From Parahalioglobus pacificus (GTDB lineage Bacteria > Pseudomonadota > Gammaproteobacteria > Pseudomonadales > Halieaceae): 64,000 nucleotides of DNA. Below the pieces are notes generated by a model, which did not search any database, was not told the DNA's origin, and saw only the letters and a program-made list of their open reading frames with translations. The stretch lies in assembly GCF_014652275.1 (NCBI RefSeq), contig NZ_BMYM01000004.1, positions 21,382 to 85,381 of the forward strand, read 5' to 3'. This document shows positions 1 to 9,611 of this stretch, piece by piece. Each line of letters starts with the position of its first letter. Position 1 is the first letter of the stretch. A program made the translations under genes and the position numbers.

Positions 1-715
1 GCCGGGGAGGCAACTCCGCCAGCAGGGTATCAAGATCCAGACGCCAGACGTCCGGCGCCACGCAATCGTGGGCAGTGTCAGGCACTGCCAAATCCGCGAA
101 CTCCAGTTCGCCAACACAGTCCGGGCCGTCCAGCGTGAACAGACCGCGCTTTAGGGCAATGAAGGTCACCGTGATATCAGCGGTGACCGCAGAGCCCAGG
201 ATTCGACCCGTATCGGCGCAGAGCCCCGAGGGCACGTCCACTGCCAATACAGGCAGCCCGGCGGCATTAACGGCTTCAAAGGCAGATGCGTAAACCGGGC
301 GAACATCACCACCCAGCCCTGTTCCTAGCATCGCATCCACCAGAATGCCGTCGCCCTCCAAACAGCCGTCAACGTAGGGAACAGAAGGCACACCTGCATC
401 CAGTGCCAGATCGCGAGCCTTGCGAGCATCGCTCTGTATCTTTTGGCTATCACCCAGCTCAAGCACCTGTACGGGTATTCCTCGCTGATGGAGGCGGTGT
501 GCGATCAAGTAACCATCGCCCCCGTTATTGCCTGTGCCGCACAGCACCTGAACCCGCGAGGGCTGACCCCAAACTGCAGTCATCACTTCACAACATGCCT
601 GAGCCGCTCGCGCCATGAGGATCGACCCGGGGATACCACAGCCCTCTATGGCAGCGGCATCCATTGCCCGTGTTTGAGCGGCAGTGAACAAGGGTTCTAA
701 CAACGCAGTTTTCAT
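1..715 (-). CDS. nnr: NAD(P)H-hydrate epimerase domain of NnrD/NnrE (YjeF), 3' part outside window
   Basis: Repairs hydrated NAD(P)H: the N-terminal YjeF_N domain epimerises R/S-NAD(P)HX and a C-terminal ADP/ATP-dependent dehydratase normally follows. Reading leftwards from the ATG at 715, the protein begins MKTALLEPLFTAAQTRAMD and contains the family glycine motif GTGNNGGDGYLIAHRL and the later DVPSGL motif. Only about 238 codons are visible, essentially the epimerase domain; the window edge cuts the gene, so the dehydratase half is expected but not seen. It is divergent from queG with about 70 bp between starts, and the queG-nnr pairing is the usual gammaproteobacterial arrangement. Confidence 0.93.
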   Translation of the reverse strand, partial: MKTALLEPLFTAAQTRAMDAAAIEGCGIPGSILMARAAQACCEVMTAVWGQPSRVQVLCGTGNNGGDGYLIAHRLHQRGIPVQVLELGDSQKIQSDARKARDLALDAGVPSVPYVDGCLEGDGILVDAMLGTGLGGDVRPVYASAFEAVNAAGLPVLAVDVPSGLCADTGRILGSAVTADITVTFIALKRGLFTLDGPDCVGELEFADLAVPDTAHDCVAPDVWRLDLDTLLAELPPR

Positions 716-785
716 AACGGCAGTATACCCTCAAGCCGCCGGCTTTCTGGCACACTTACGCCCAGTGAATGCCAAGACCCACGCT

Positions 786-1853
786 ATGCCCCCCGAACTG
801 TCGCAGCAAGAACTCTCGGCCCTGCGCGCCCAGTTGAACGACTGGGCTTCAGAGCTTGGCTTTCAACAACTGGGCGTGACTTCCATTGATCTGGGAGAGC
901 ATGAGGAGTATCTGCAGCGGTGGCTGGCAGCGGGTTACCACGGCTCCATGGACTACATGGCGGCGCATGGGACCAAGCGAAGCCGTCCCGAGGAATTGCT
1001 GCATGGCACCTGCGCCGTGCTGTCTGTGCGTATGGATTACGTCACACACGATACCCAGCCCCTAACGGTACTAGACTCGCCCGAGCGTGCGTATGTGTCA
1101 CGCTACGCCCTGGGAAGGGATTACCACAAGCTCATTCGTAACCGCCTGGCCGCTTTGGCTAAGCGGATCGCGAAGGAAGCCGGCGGTGGGCAATACCGGG
1201 CCTTTGTCGACAGTGCACCGGTGCTCGAGCGGGCTATTGCAGAACGAGCCGGTCTGGGGTGGATCGCCAAGAACACCATGCTCATTAACGACAAAGCCGG
1301 CTCCTGGTTCTTTCTGGGGGAAATCTACACAGATCTGCCTTTGCCCACCGACCCACCACAGCACAGCAAGCACTGCGGCAGCTGTACCGCCTGTCTAGAG
1401 ATCTGTCCCACACAGGCCTTCACAGGTCCGTTTGAGCTTGATGCCAGACGCTGTATTTCCTATCTCACCATTGAGCACAAGGGCAGCATCGACCCAGAAC
1501 TGCGACCATTAATGGGCAACCGGGTATTCGGTTGCGATGACTGCCAGCTGGTGTGCCCATGGAACAAGTTCGCCCAGCTCACCAACGAGTCAGATTTTGC
1601 GCCGCGGCACGGTCTGGACTCCGCAGATTTGGTCAGCCTGTTCTTGTGGGACGAGGCCACCTTTCTCAAGAACACCGAGGGATCTGCCATACGCCGCATC
1701 GGCCATGAACGCTGGCTCAGGAACCTCGCCGTGGCACTCGGGAATGGTCCCCCAAGCCAATCCGCGCGCGAGGCACTGGCAAGCCGAGCCGACCACCCCT
1801 CGGAGTTAGTACGCGAACACGTCGTCTGGGCATTGGCGCAATTCAAGGCTTGA
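786..1853 (+). CDS. queG: Epoxyqueuosine reductase QueG
   Basis: Catalyses the last step of queuosine synthesis, the cobalamin- and [4Fe-4S]-dependent reduction of epoxyqueuosine in the tRNA wobble position. The 355-residue protein carries two ferredoxin-like cysteine clusters, CGSCTACLEICP and CDDCQLVCP, at about residues 195-210 and 250-260. It also has the conserved FVDSAPVLERAIAERAGLGW segment with the catalytic Asp. A longer in-frame extension exists upstream, but the ATG at 786 gives the family N-terminus and a normal length (about 370-380 in E. coli). Cytoplasmic. Confidence 0.95.
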   Translation: MPPELSQQELSALRAQLNDWASELGFQQLGVTSIDLGEHEEYLQRWLAAGYHGSMDYMAAHGTKRSRPEELLHGTCAVLSVRMDYVTHDTQPLTVLDSPERAYVSRYALGRDYHKLIRNRLAALAKRIAKEAGGGQYRAFVDSAPVLERAIAERAGLGWIAKNTMLINDKAGSWFFLGEIYTDLPLPTDPPQHSKHCGSCTACLEICPTQAFTGPFELDARRCISYLTIEHKGSIDPELRPLMGNRVFGCDDCQLVCPWNKFAQLTNESDFAPRHGLDSADLVSLFLWDEATFLKNTEGSAIRRIGHERWLRNLAVALGNGPPSQSAREALASRADHPSELVREHVVWALAQFKA

Positions 1854-1920
1854 AGCGAAAACACGCTTTTGGGTTACACTGATTCCATCGCCGAGGAACG
1901 GTGAACGCACAGGAACACGG

Positions 1921-2781
1921 ATGACACAGTTTGCTGCCAGTACCCACCCGGGTCTGAAACGCGACCACAATGAAGACTGCTATGACGCCTCACCCGAGTT
2001 AGGCTTATGGTTAGTCGCGGATGGCGTCGGGGGACATGCCCACGGCGAGGTCGCCAGCGGCATCGTCAAAGAGACTGTCAAATCAGCGGTGGCAAGCGGC
2101 AAGTCGCTAACCGATGCCATCACCAAATCGCACCAGGCCATACTGAAAGAAATAGACCGGCGCGCCGACGGCAGCAACATGGGATCCACCGTGGTTGTAC
2201 TGCACCTGCAAGGCAGTGATTTCGACCTTGCCTGGGTAGGCGACAGTCGCGCATACCTTTACCGTGACGATGGGCTGGAGCAGCTGTCTCGTGATCACAA
2301 CCCGGTCAGCGAAATGCTGCGCCAGGGCATTCTCACGCCTGAGCAGGCCGCGGTGCACCCCGAGCGGCACGTCCTTAGCCAATCCCTGGGTGTCTCCTCC
2401 AACGTGGTCGTGAACCCGGACTCAGCGAGCGGAACGCTTGCCGCTGGGGAACAGATCATTCTTTGCAGCGACGGCCTCTCTGACGAACTCACAGATGCCG
2501 GCATCGCGGCCATTATGGCGCGCGAAGCAACACCACAGGCTCAGGTTGATGCGTTGATCCACGGCGCACTGAATGCCGGTGGCAGTGACAATGTCACGGT
2601 GGTCGTGGTGGGCACACCCTCAGCAAGACCCGCGGCACCGCACGGCGGCATCGATCTTGAAACCACACAGAACATCGGGCACGCAGTGGCCACGAACAAA
2701 ACCGAACGCGTGAGCCACACCGGCAAAGTGTGGCTGCTGGTTGGTGCGTTGCTGCTACTTGGGCTGTGGTTACTGCTATGA
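1921..2781 (+). CDS. PP2C-type Ser/Thr protein phosphatase with C-terminal membrane anchor
   Basis: Metal-dependent protein phosphatase that should reverse phosphorylation by the kinase encoded immediately downstream. All PPM motifs are visible: HNEDCYD near residue 19, LVADGVGGHAHGE near 36, GSTVVVL, AWVGDSRAYLYRDDG, SRDHN, LCSDGLSDELTD and GSDNVTVVVV near 220. The last about 20 residues (VWLLVGALLLLGLWLLL) form one hydrophobic helix, so the enzyme is probably tail-anchored with the catalytic domain in the cytoplasm. It lies 7 bp before the kinase start, so the two are almost certainly co-transcribed. Similar to Stp1/PppA-type phosphatases. Confidence 0.92.
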   Translation: MTQFAASTHPGLKRDHNEDCYDASPELGLWLVADGVGGHAHGEVASGIVKETVKSAVASGKSLTDAITKSHQAILKEIDRRADGSNMGSTVVVLHLQGSDFDLAWVGDSRAYLYRDDGLEQLSRDHNPVSEMLRQGILTPEQAAVHPERHVLSQSLGVSSNVVVNPDSASGTLAAGEQIILCSDGLSDELTDAGIAAIMAREATPQAQVDALIHGALNAGGSDNVTVVVVGTPSARPAAPHGGIDLETTQNIGHAVATNKTERVSHTGKVWLLVGALLLLGLWLLL

Positions 2782-2788
2782 GCAGGCA

Positions 2789-3661
2789 GTGACGAACAAG
2801 GCGGAGACGCTGGGTCGATTCACACTGCTGCACCATCTGGACGATGGCGGCAGCTCTGACGTTTACCGGGCACACAGCGATGAGCTGGGCACCGTTGCAC
2901 TAAAACTGCTGAAACCCGCCGCCAGAGAAAACCCTGATGAAGTAGAGCGCTTCCTTCGGGAAGGGCATCTGCTGGAAGAACTCTCCCACCCGGCGCTTCC
3001 GAACGTCGTCGATGTCGGGGTCGAGGAAGATACCCCCTACATCGCCATGACGCTGCTCCAGGGACAACCTTTGGATGCGTATTTGCAGGCCAAAGGAAAA
3101 CTGGACAGCCAACGGGTGCTGGCCATCGCTGAAGATATTGCCGCCGCACTGGTGGTTGTGCATACCAGCAATACGGTGCATCGGGACTTGAAACCCCACA
3201 ATATTTTCATCTGCGACGATGACGAACGTGCGGTGCTAATGGACTTCGGTGTCGCACGACCCATGAATCATCGTACGGAAAACCGCGCCACCCCGCGCTA
3301 TATGTCACCCGAACAAGCCAGCGGCATGACGCTCGATGGCCGCTCAGACCTGTTTTCACTGGGCGCGATCCTCTACGAATTGCTCAGCGGCTCACCGCCT
3401 TTTCCCGGTAAAACGCTGGATGCATTGATAGAGCAGGTTCGGACTCATCACCCTGCCCCGCTGTCAGATGCGGGGGCAGCACAACCCATCGTCGAAAAGC
3501 TACTGCGCAAACAGCCAGCGAAACGCTACCGCTCAGCGGGCACGCTGCTGCGGGATATTCGAAAAGCACGCGCCAAAGCCCAGCGCCAACCTCTGAAGAA
3601 GCTGGAGGTGGTGGCGCTAATCGCGTTGGGAATCGGCGTGATTGCCTGGCTGGTCAGCTAG
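2789..3661 (+). CDS. Membrane-anchored Hanks-type Ser/Thr protein kinase
   Basis: Eukaryotic-like protein kinase of about 290 residues. Visible motifs are a Gly/Ser-rich loop (DDGGSSDVYRA), the VAIK-type lysine in VALKLLK, HRDLKPHNIF, MDFGVARP and the activation segment TPRYMSPEQASG. GRSDLFSLGAILYELLSGSPPF follows, with the conserved Asp. The C-terminus (VVALIALGIGVIAWLVS) is a single membrane helix with no extracellular domain after it. I chose GTG at 2789, 7 bp after the phosphatase stop; an upstream TTG at 2741 would overlap the phosphatase and add a Cys-rich, unlike-family leader. Phosphatase, kinase and the convergent FHA protein probably form one signalling module. Confidence 0.92.
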   Translation: MTNKAETLGRFTLLHHLDDGGSSDVYRAHSDELGTVALKLLKPAARENPDEVERFLREGHLLEELSHPALPNVVDVGVEEDTPYIAMTLLQGQPLDAYLQAKGKLDSQRVLAIAEDIAAALVVVHTSNTVHRDLKPHNIFICDDDERAVLMDFGVARPMNHRTENRATPRYMSPEQASGMTLDGRSDLFSLGAILYELLSGSPPFPGKTLDALIEQVRTHHPAPLSDAGAAQPIVEKLLRKQPAKRYRSAGTLLRDIRKARAKAQRQPLKKLEVVALIALGIGVIAWLVS

Positions 3662-4383
3662 CGGTCGTCGTCGACCGCAGGGGCCTGAATAAAGGTGGTC
3701 TTGTTAGCGGCATCGAGCTCCGAGCGGCGAGCGGAAAACATTTCCGTGACACGGAAAATGATGTCGTGGAATCGCAGCTCATCTTCATTGCGCAGTGCCT
3801 GACGCTTGCTGATTGCCTTGCCGTTCACCACGGTCCCGTTTGCTGAACCCAGGTCTTCCACGTACAGCTGGTCATCCACCATACTCAGGCGTGCGTGCTG
3901 ACGAGATACATGCGGGCTGACCACGGCGAGGTCACATTCGAGAGAACGGCCCAAGACGATGTCCTTGGTAACACCGAAGCTCAGTCCCGCCAGCGGGCCT
4001 GTTTCCGCCGTTAGCGTCCACTGATAACCCGGCTCACTGTCGCCCTTACGAAAATAGTGAGTGACACCCCCGGTGCGCCTATCATTAATTGGCGGAATGT
4101 TGGCCAGGACACGACGCTCTACAAAGGAAGTGGTGCGAACAATCCCCTGCGGCGTAATCTGAAAAAACCAGGCCAAGGCAAAGTTCACGGGGAAGCCAAT
4201 GACAGCACCGTAAAGAAAGTAGCGGGATCCGAGGTCGGCATCGAAGCCCAATGCCGGAAACAGAATGTCACCCACCTGCAGGGCACCCCAGCAGACAAGG
4301 ATATACAGGATACACGTGCGCGTGACCTTTCGACGCTTTAGCTCTCGAAAGAACGACCAGGATTCTTCAGGTGATGCTTCCAT
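3658..4383 (-). CDS. Membrane protein with C-terminal FHA domain
   Basis: Likely reader of phosphothreonine marks made by the neighbouring kinase. The 241-residue protein starts with an ELKRRKV basic stretch and two membrane helices (about residues 25-45 and 55-75). This resembles the N-terminal module found in some TolB- or cyclase-linked membrane proteins. Residues about 130-215 are a classical FHA domain: LGRSLECDLAV, SPHVSRQHARLS, then LGSANGTVVNG. A TTG-led extension of three codons exists; ATG at 4383 is preferred. Its stop codon shares the tetranucleotide CTAG with the convergent kinase stop. Confidence 0.9.
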   Translation of the reverse strand: MEASPEESWSFFRELKRRKVTRTCILYILVCWGALQVGDILFPALGFDADLGSRYFLYGAVIGFPVNFALAWFFQITPQGIVRTTSFVERRVLANIPPINDRRTGGVTHYFRKGDSEPGYQWTLTAETGPLAGLSFGVTKDIVLGRSLECDLAVVSPHVSRQHARLSMVDDQLYVEDLGSANGTVVNGKAISKRQALRNEDELRFHDIIFRVTEMFSARRSELDAANKTTFIQAPAVDDDR

Positions 4384-4441
4384 AACTCCCACAGTCTAGC
4401 TCCGAGGAGTCATTATTCAACTCCAGATAGGCAGCGATAGA

Positions 4442-4506
4442 GACGGCGGGGCATTACCGGCAATCTGACCGATGCTACCCGCTCCCTGGGTAAATGCCCC
4501 GCCGTC
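4442..4506. repeat. 65-bp imperfect hairpin with perfect 14-bp arms
   Basis: Positions 4442-4455 (GACGGCGGGGCATT) are exactly complementary to 4493-4506, with 37 bases between them that contain a smaller stem (TACCC/GGGTA). It sits in the 179-bp gap between the start of the FHA gene and the end of orn, and no T-run follows it on either strand. This does not look like a simple terminator. It may be a structured RNA, an mRNA stabiliser downstream of orn, or a small palindromic repeat. The rest of the gap shows no gene. Confidence 0.6.
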
Positions 4507-4562
4507 AATAAGACTTACAAGAGGGCGGCGGAATAGTTGGAAACTTTTTTTACTTTTTCTTC

Positions 4563-5108
4563 TCAGCCCATATTCAGGAAGTGTTTACGGTAGTAGCGCA
4601 TCTCCGCGATAGACTCTCGAATATCGTCCAGAGCAAGGTGAGTGCCGGTTTTGGTGAACCCCGTCTCTAGCTCAGGTCGCCAGCGCTGCATCAGAATTTT
4701 CAAGGTGCTCACATCCAGATTGCGGTAGTGAAAGTACGCTTCCAGCCTGGGTAAATGCCGCGCCATGAAGCGTCTATCCTGGCAAATGGTATTGCCACAC
4801 ATCGGCGAGGCGCCTGCCGGCACCCAATGCGAGAGAAAAGCGATGGTGTCCTCGGTTGCATCGCCTTCATCGGCATCACTGGCACGCACGCGATCGACCA
4901 GCCCTGAGCGATTGTGGTGCGTCGTGTTCCACTCATCCATGCCCTCCAGAACTGCGTCCGGCTGGTGGATAGCGATCACAGGGCCTTCTGCCAGGGTATT
5001 CAGGTCACTGTCCGTCACAATCGTGGCGATCTCTATAACCACGTCTTGATCCGGATTCAGACCGGTCATCTCCAGATCTACCCAGATGAGGTTGCTCGGA
5101 TTCTGCAT
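4563..5108 (-). CDS. orn: Oligoribonuclease
   Basis: 3'-5' exoribonuclease that degrades short RNA oligomers and pGpG; essential in many gammaproteobacteria. The 181-residue length is typical. DEDDh-family residues are seen in [13 protein letters not shown] near the N-terminus, in [10 protein letters not shown] and in [11 protein letters not shown]. It is divergent from rsgA with 79 bp between the starts, a conserved arrangement. An A/T-rich stretch lies just downstream on the coding strand, but it is an A-run, not a T-run. Confidence 0.97.
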   Translation of the reverse strand: MQNPSNLIWVDLEMTGLNPDQDVVIEIATIVTDSDLNTLAEGPVIAIHQPDAVLEGMDEWNTTHHNRSGLVDRVRASDADEGDATEDTIAFLSHWVPAGASPMCGNTICQDRRFMARHLPRLEAYFHYRNLDVSTLKILMQRWRPELETGFTKTGTHLALDDIRESIAEMRYYRKHFLNMG

Positions 5109-5187
5109 GATGTCGTCCTGCTGCGATGGCCAGTGCAGTGTAACAAATGCCTCGACAGTACGACCCGCCGACTTCGATAATGTCTGT

Positions 5188-6201
5188 ATGAGTAAACGTA
5201 AGCTCAGCCGGCGTCAGGCCTGGCGAGTCAACAAAATTCAGGAAGAACGAGCCAAGCGTGCCGAGCAGCGGCAGGCGCGGGCAGAGCAAGCTTTGGGCGC
5301 GGGCGAATTAGGGCCGGAGCAAAATGGGCTTGTTGTCGCCCACTTTGGCACCCAAGTTGCCGTTGAGGACGAAGATGGCACCGTGCTGCGCTGTCATGTT
5401 CGCGCTAACGTGCAGACACTGGTCACCGGCGACGCAGTTGTATGGTGCCGTGGCGAGCCCACAGGCGTCATCGTTGCCCGCTTGCCGCGCCGCGGTGAAC
5501 TTTGCCGCCCGGACCCACATGGCGCACTGAAACCGGTGGCGGCGAACATTGACCAGATCATTATCGTGTTCGCGGCACTGCCCCAGCCCCACGCAAACCT
5601 CATCGATCGCTATCTGGTGGCCTCAGCGATCTCCGGCAGCGAGCCAATCCTGTTGCTCAATAAAACCGACCTGCTGGAAGAAGATGCCGAGTTAGCAAGA
5701 AGTATGGAGGCACTGGTGTCGCCCTACGAGTCACTGGGCTATCGGGTACTTCGCAGTGCTATTGGTAGCAGTGGCATGACAGACTTGGAAAGCGCGCTCG
5801 CTGACCGTATCAGTGTGTTTGTAGGCCAATCCGGTGTAGGTAAGTCATCCATCATCAATCGGTTACTGCCCGAGGCGGGGCTACGCGTGGGGGCGCTATC
5901 AGAGGCTCGTGCCAAAGGCACTCATACCACCACGACAGCACAGCTACTACACATGCCCAGCGGGGGCAGCCTGATTGACTCCCCTGGAATTCGGGAATTT
6001 GGTCTTTGGCACATGAGCCGCGCAGAGGTTGAGCAGGGCTTTGTCGAGTTTAAACCCCACCTGGGTCACTGCCGATTCCGCGACTGCACCCATGAGCACG
6101 AGCCCGGGTGCGCCATACTCGCCGCCGCCGAACGCGGCAATATCAGCCCGCAGCGACTGGACAGCTATCGCCGAATCGTCGCTAGCCTGGAAGGCGCCTA
6201 G
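5188..6201 (+). CDS. rsgA: Ribosome small-subunit biogenesis GTPase RsgA
   Basis: Circularly permuted GTPase that checks late 30S ribosomal subunit maturation. Domain order in the 337 residues: basic N-terminal arm ([20 protein letters not shown]), OB-fold (about 50-120), the permuted G domain with NKTDLL (G4) before GQSGVGKSS (G1) and DSPG (G3), then the zinc-binding region [19 protein letters not shown] at 5188 was chosen over a longer frame beginning inside the orn promoter. It ends convergently on psd with a 4-bp CTAG overlap. Confidence 0.97.
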   Translation: MSKRKLSRRQAWRVNKIQEERAKRAEQRQARAEQALGAGELGPEQNGLVVAHFGTQVAVEDEDGTVLRCHVRANVQTLVTGDAVVWCRGEPTGVIVARLPRRGELCRPDPHGALKPVAANIDQIIIVFAALPQPHANLIDRYLVASAISGSEPILLLNKTDLLEEDAELARSMEALVSPYESLGYRVLRSAIGSSGMTDLESALADRISVFVGQSGVGKSSIINRLLPEAGLRVGALSEARAKGTHTTTTAQLLHMPSGGSLIDSPGIREFGLWHMSRAEVEQGFVEFKPHLGHCRFRDCTHEHEPGCAILAAAERGNISPQRLDSYRRIVASLEGA

Positions 6202-7049
6202 CCCTGACGCTGGGCCAAAGGTTGGCCCAACACCGTAGCCGTGCCCGGCTGGTAATCTGCGAGCCAGTCAACGGCACCTTCAGGGAACAGCAAAATCACT
6301 GTGGACCCCAGTTTGAAGCGCCCCATCTCTTCACCCTGCGCCAGAGTTACGGGCTCGGGTAGCGCCGAATAGTCTTTCGTCTGGGGTACCTTCAGTGGCG
6401 GGGCCACCTGGCCATCCCACACGGTCTCGATACCTGCAACCACCATCGCGCCAACCAACACCATTGCCATTGGACCCAGGGCGGTGTCGAAATAACAGAC
6501 CAGCCGCTCGTTACGCGCAAAAAGCCGATCAACATTCTCTGCCGTGGTGCCATTCACGGAAAACAGTTTGCCCGGCACATAGCAGCTGGCTGTGAGTGTG
6601 CCCGACACGGGCATGTGCACACGGTGATAGTCCCGCGGCGACAGGTAAATAGTGGCGAAGTTGCCATCAGTGAACTGTGCTGTGCGGGTTTCGTCACCGG
6701 CAAGCAAGTCACTGACGGTATAAGTCCGGCCTTTGGCTTGCAATACGCTGCCGTCGGTAATCGTTCCAATCTGGCTCACTGCACCATCCGCGGGATGGAC
6801 CACATCGGCTTCGGCAATAGGCCGCATGCCGGGCTTTAACTCGCGGGTGAAAAAGTCATTGAAGTTAACGTAGTCCTGCGCCCGTTCGTGTACAGCCTGA
6901 TGCAGTTGCACATCAAAGTGGCGCACAAACTGTTCTATCACCCAGTTTTTCAGCCAAAGGGGGTAACGCAACTCCGCCAGCCAGCCGGTGAAGCGGGATA
7001 GCAGTTGCTGCGGCACAACATGTTGAAACAAGATAAACAGCGATTCCAT
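6198..7049 (-). CDS. psd: Phosphatidylserine decarboxylase (proenzyme)
   Basis: Converts phosphatidylserine to phosphatidylethanolamine at the inner membrane. It is made as a proenzyme that self-cleaves at an LGST motif to form a pyruvoyl group. That motif is visible near residue 248 in [12 protein letters not shown], with the conserved [16 protein letters not shown] segment in the middle. At 283 residues the length is normal. ATG at 7049 begins [14 protein letters not shown], the family start; the longer frame upstream is not expected to be used. The orn-rsgA-psd order matches E. coli. Confidence 0.97.
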   Translation of the reverse strand: MESLFILFQHVVPQQLLSRFTGWLAELRYPLWLKNWVIEQFVRHFDVQLHQAVHERAQDYVNFNDFFTRELKPGMRPIAEADVVHPADGAVSQIGTITDGSVLQAKGRTYTVSDLLAGDETRTAQFTDGNFATIYLSPRDYHRVHMPVSGTLTASCYVPGKLFSVNGTTAENVDRLFARNERLVCYFDTALGPMAMVLVGAMVVAGIETVWDGQVAPPLKVPQTKDYSALPEPVTLAQGEEMGRFKLGSTVILLFPEGAVDWLADYQPGTATVLGQPLAQRQG

Positions 7050-7090
7050 GGCGCGTAGTGTATCCTCTGCTGAGACAAAGGAAAGCGCGC

Positions 7091-8158
7091 ATGCCAACCC
7101 ACAGGTCGCATCACCTGCTGCCAGTTATTGCGCTGGCAAGCCTTGCCGTCGCAATGCCGGGGCGTTGCGAGCAGACTGCGGCCGCTCCCGAGCAGAGCCC
7201 CTCGTCCACCACCATTGCACCGGTCTCCAGTGAGGCGCTGGAAGATACACTGGGTGCCTGGGAACCCACTGTACCCGATCCCAACGAATTCGATGAACAG
7301 CCTGCTGTGAACTGGGTGGACGACAGCCATGCCTACATGGCCAATCAGGCTCAGTCCCTGACCGAATGGATGGACGAGTTTTTTGGCGACCCTGAGTACA
7401 ATCTGGAACAGGCGGAGTCACTGCTACGACTGGAACTCATCGACGACTGGGAAACCGAAGACGGCCACGACTTCAAGATACGGCTGCGTGGCAAGGTGCA
7501 GCTCCCCAAAATCTCTAGGCGCTTGAACCTGGTGTTTAGCGGCGAGGAATCGGATCTGGACGATGAAGAAGACAGGCGAGTAGACGACGAGATCGGGCTG
7601 CAGTACGAGGTGAGGGAAGGTAGCCGAAGCCGGCTGGATCTCACCATGGGCATCTCTGGTAGCAAGCCCAAGCCGGGCATCAAGTACCGCAACGAGGGCC
7701 CTATCGATGATAAGCACAGTTATCGCTTTATTGAGCGGGTCCAGTACTCGGACAAGGAAAAGTTCTTCACCATCACTCAGGGCGACTTGAACAGGGTCAT
7801 CGACGACAACAACATTCTTCGGTGGAGTAATCGCGCCATCTGGGGCGAACGCACAGACGGGGTGGAATGGCGCACCCGGCTGAGCCTGCGACAGCGCCTG
7901 GACCCCGAAGCTCGCCGGCCGATTGCACTGAACTATTTCGCCGCCATCAGTGGTGAGACCGAACCCAGTAGCTACGTTAAAAACTACCGGCTGGGCGTGT
8001 TGTGGCGGCGACAGGTCTACCGCGATTATCTCTTTGTTGAGCTGGAGCCGGCGTACAATTACCGGCGCAAGGAGTTCGAGGATAACCGGCGCAGCGTATG
8101 GAGCATGGTGGTGAGACTTGAGATCGCGTTACAGCGCGATCTCATTCGCAAGCGCTAG
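7091..8158 (+). CDS. Exported protein of unknown function, probable beta-rich envelope protein
   Basis: 355 residues with a cleavable-looking signal peptide (LLPVIALASLAVAMPGRCEQ). The mature part is acidic at the start and includes SHAYMANQAQSLTEWMDEFFGDPEYN. It then shows alternating short stretches rich in Arg, Tyr and acidic residues (RLRGKVQLPKISRRLNLVFSG, DDEIGLQYEVREGSRSRLDL, YRLGVLWRRQVYRDYLFVELEPAYNYRR). This pattern suggests beta strands of an outer-membrane or periplasmic barrel-like protein, but no domain is recognised. ATG at 7091 puts the signal peptide at the N-terminus. Divergent from psd with 41 bp between starts. Confidence 0.8.
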   Translation: MPTHRSHHLLPVIALASLAVAMPGRCEQTAAAPEQSPSSTTIAPVSSEALEDTLGAWEPTVPDPNEFDEQPAVNWVDDSHAYMANQAQSLTEWMDEFFGDPEYNLEQAESLLRLELIDDWETEDGHDFKIRLRGKVQLPKISRRLNLVFSGEESDLDDEEDRRVDDEIGLQYEVREGSRSRLDLTMGISGSKPKPGIKYRNEGPIDDKHSYRFIERVQYSDKEKFFTITQGDLNRVIDDNNILRWSNRAIWGERTDGVEWRTRLSLRQRLDPEARRPIALNYFAAISGETEPSSYVKNYRLGVLWRRQVYRDYLFVELEPAYNYRRKEFEDNRRSVWSMVVRLEIALQRDLIRKR

Positions 8159-8174
8159 TCCAACACGGCAAGCG

Positions 8175-9611
8175 CTAGAGGTTTTCCTCCGCAAAAGCTG
8201 CCAATCGGGAGCGAACGATTCCATTCACATGCATCATGCCCGCATGCGGGTAGGCCTTGGTTTTCTCGACTAGATAGGTGAGGCCTGATGTCAGAGGCGA
8301 GATGTACTTATTGTCGATCTGCGCAAGGTTACCCAACACAACAATCTTGGAGTCTGCCCCCACACGGCTGATCACCGATTTGAGCTGAAACTGGGTTAAG
8401 CCCTGACTCTCGTCAATGATGATGTAGGCATTGTTGAACGAGCGACCCCGCATGAAGTTCAACGACTTGAATTGAATATTCGCGCGCTCCTTCACGTAGT
8501 CGATACTGCCATGGCAGGATTCATCCGTGCCGTGCAGTATCTCCAGGTTGTCGTCGAAGGCGGCCAGCCAGGGCGCCATCTTCTCTTCCTCGGTACCCGG
8601 CAGGAACCCGATATCCTCCGCGATCGGTGGCGTCGATCTGGCCACAATGAGTTTGTTGTATTTCTTCTGCTCGAGAATGGCATGTAAACCGTATGACAGC
8701 GCCAGCAGGGTTTTGCCCGAACCGGCGGGTCCTGTCATGACCGTCATGTCTACGCTGTCATCCGCCAGAAGCGCCATCGCCATGGCCTGCTCCAGGTTCC
8801 GCGGCGTCAAACCCCAGAACTGACGGTGCATCAGGTTGTCGCGGCTGTCGCAGCGCAGGTAGACGAAATCCTGATCCACGCGTTTAACGAAGGCCATGAA
8901 TTCCTGATCGTCATACAGGAACATGTTGGGATAGGCCTGCGGCAGCGAACGGCGCGGAATCCGGTGGAGCGTGCAGTCCCCCTCCCTGAGCGTATCGACT
9001 TCGGAGATGGTCGACCAGAAATCACCCTCAATGTGTTCGTAGCCTTTTGCGAGCAGGTCGATATCGTCGAGCACGCGGTCGCGGCGATAGTCTTCAACAC
9101 GCTGCAGACCTGAACCCTTGGCCTTGATGCGCATGTTGATATCTTTGGTGACCAGGCAAACAAAGGCCTCCGGGCTTTCCGCCTGCAGCTTCAACGCCAC
9201 ATTGATAATTCGGTTGTCATTGGCCTGATCCTGCGTGGCATCCAGAAATGGCACCTCACTGTCATCGGTCAGTAGCTGATCGGGGTAAATCGCCAGGGTC
9301 CCCAGCGGGCCCTCGGCCACTGACCCGGGCACCTCCACACCGGCCTGAATCTCCTGGGGTGACGCCGCGTCAACGACTTTGTCGATCATGTTAATGGCGA
9401 TCCGGGCCTCTCGGCTGACCGTTTTATCGTGGCGATCTTTAATATGGTCCAGTTCTTCCAGCACGGTCATGGGAATAACGACCTGATGCTCGTTGAAGGC
9501 GGTAATAGCGGTGGGGTCATGCAGGAGCACGTTCGTATCCAGAACGTAGATTTTCTTAACGACGGGTTTCAGGGTGGTTTTTTCTACGCGCAGGGTAGAG
9601 CCTGATTCCAT
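8175..9611 (-). CDS. PIN-PhoH family ATPase/ribonuclease (PhoH2-like)
   Basis: Two-domain protein of 478 residues. An N-terminal PIN domain (KIYVLDTNVLLHDP, later EELDHIK and acidic residues) belongs to the metal-dependent RNase fold. A C-terminal PhoH ATPase has Walker A GPAGSGKTLLALSYGL and Walker B AYIIIDESQ. PhoH2-type proteins are linked to RNA unwinding and cleavage; the substrate here is unknown. The upstream sequence on the coding strand has GAGGA a few bases before ATG 9611, a reasonable ribosome binding site. It converges on the exported protein at 7091-8158. Confidence 0.93.
   Translation of the reverse strand: MESGSTLRVEKTTLKPVVKKIYVLDTNVLLHDPTAITAFNEHQVVIPMTVLEELDHIKDRHDKTVSREARIAINMIDKVVDAASPQEIQAGVEVPGSVAEGPLGTLAIYPDQLLTDDSEVPFLDATQDQANDNRIINVALKLQAESPEAFVCLVTKDINMRIKAKGSGLQRVEDYRRDRVLDDIDLLAKGYEHIEGDFWSTISEVDTLREGDCTLHRIPRRSLPQAYPNMFLYDDQEFMAFVKRVDQDFVYLRCDSRDNLMHRQFWGLTPRNLEQAMAMALLADDSVDMTVMTGPAGSGKTLLALSYGLHAILEQKKYNKLIVARSTPPIAEDIGFLPGTEEEKMAPWLAAFDDNLEILHGTDESCHGSIDYVKERANIQFKSLNFMRGRSFNNAYIIIDESQGLTQFQLKSVISRVGADSKIVVLGNLAQIDNKYISPLTSGLTYLVEKTKAYPHAGMMHVNGIVRSRLAAFAEENL

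Noticed and set aside
4393..4562. tRNA-Gly next to orn, as in E. coli
   Set aside because: The AATAG-like sequence around 4530 does not fold into a tRNA and lacks the T-loop.
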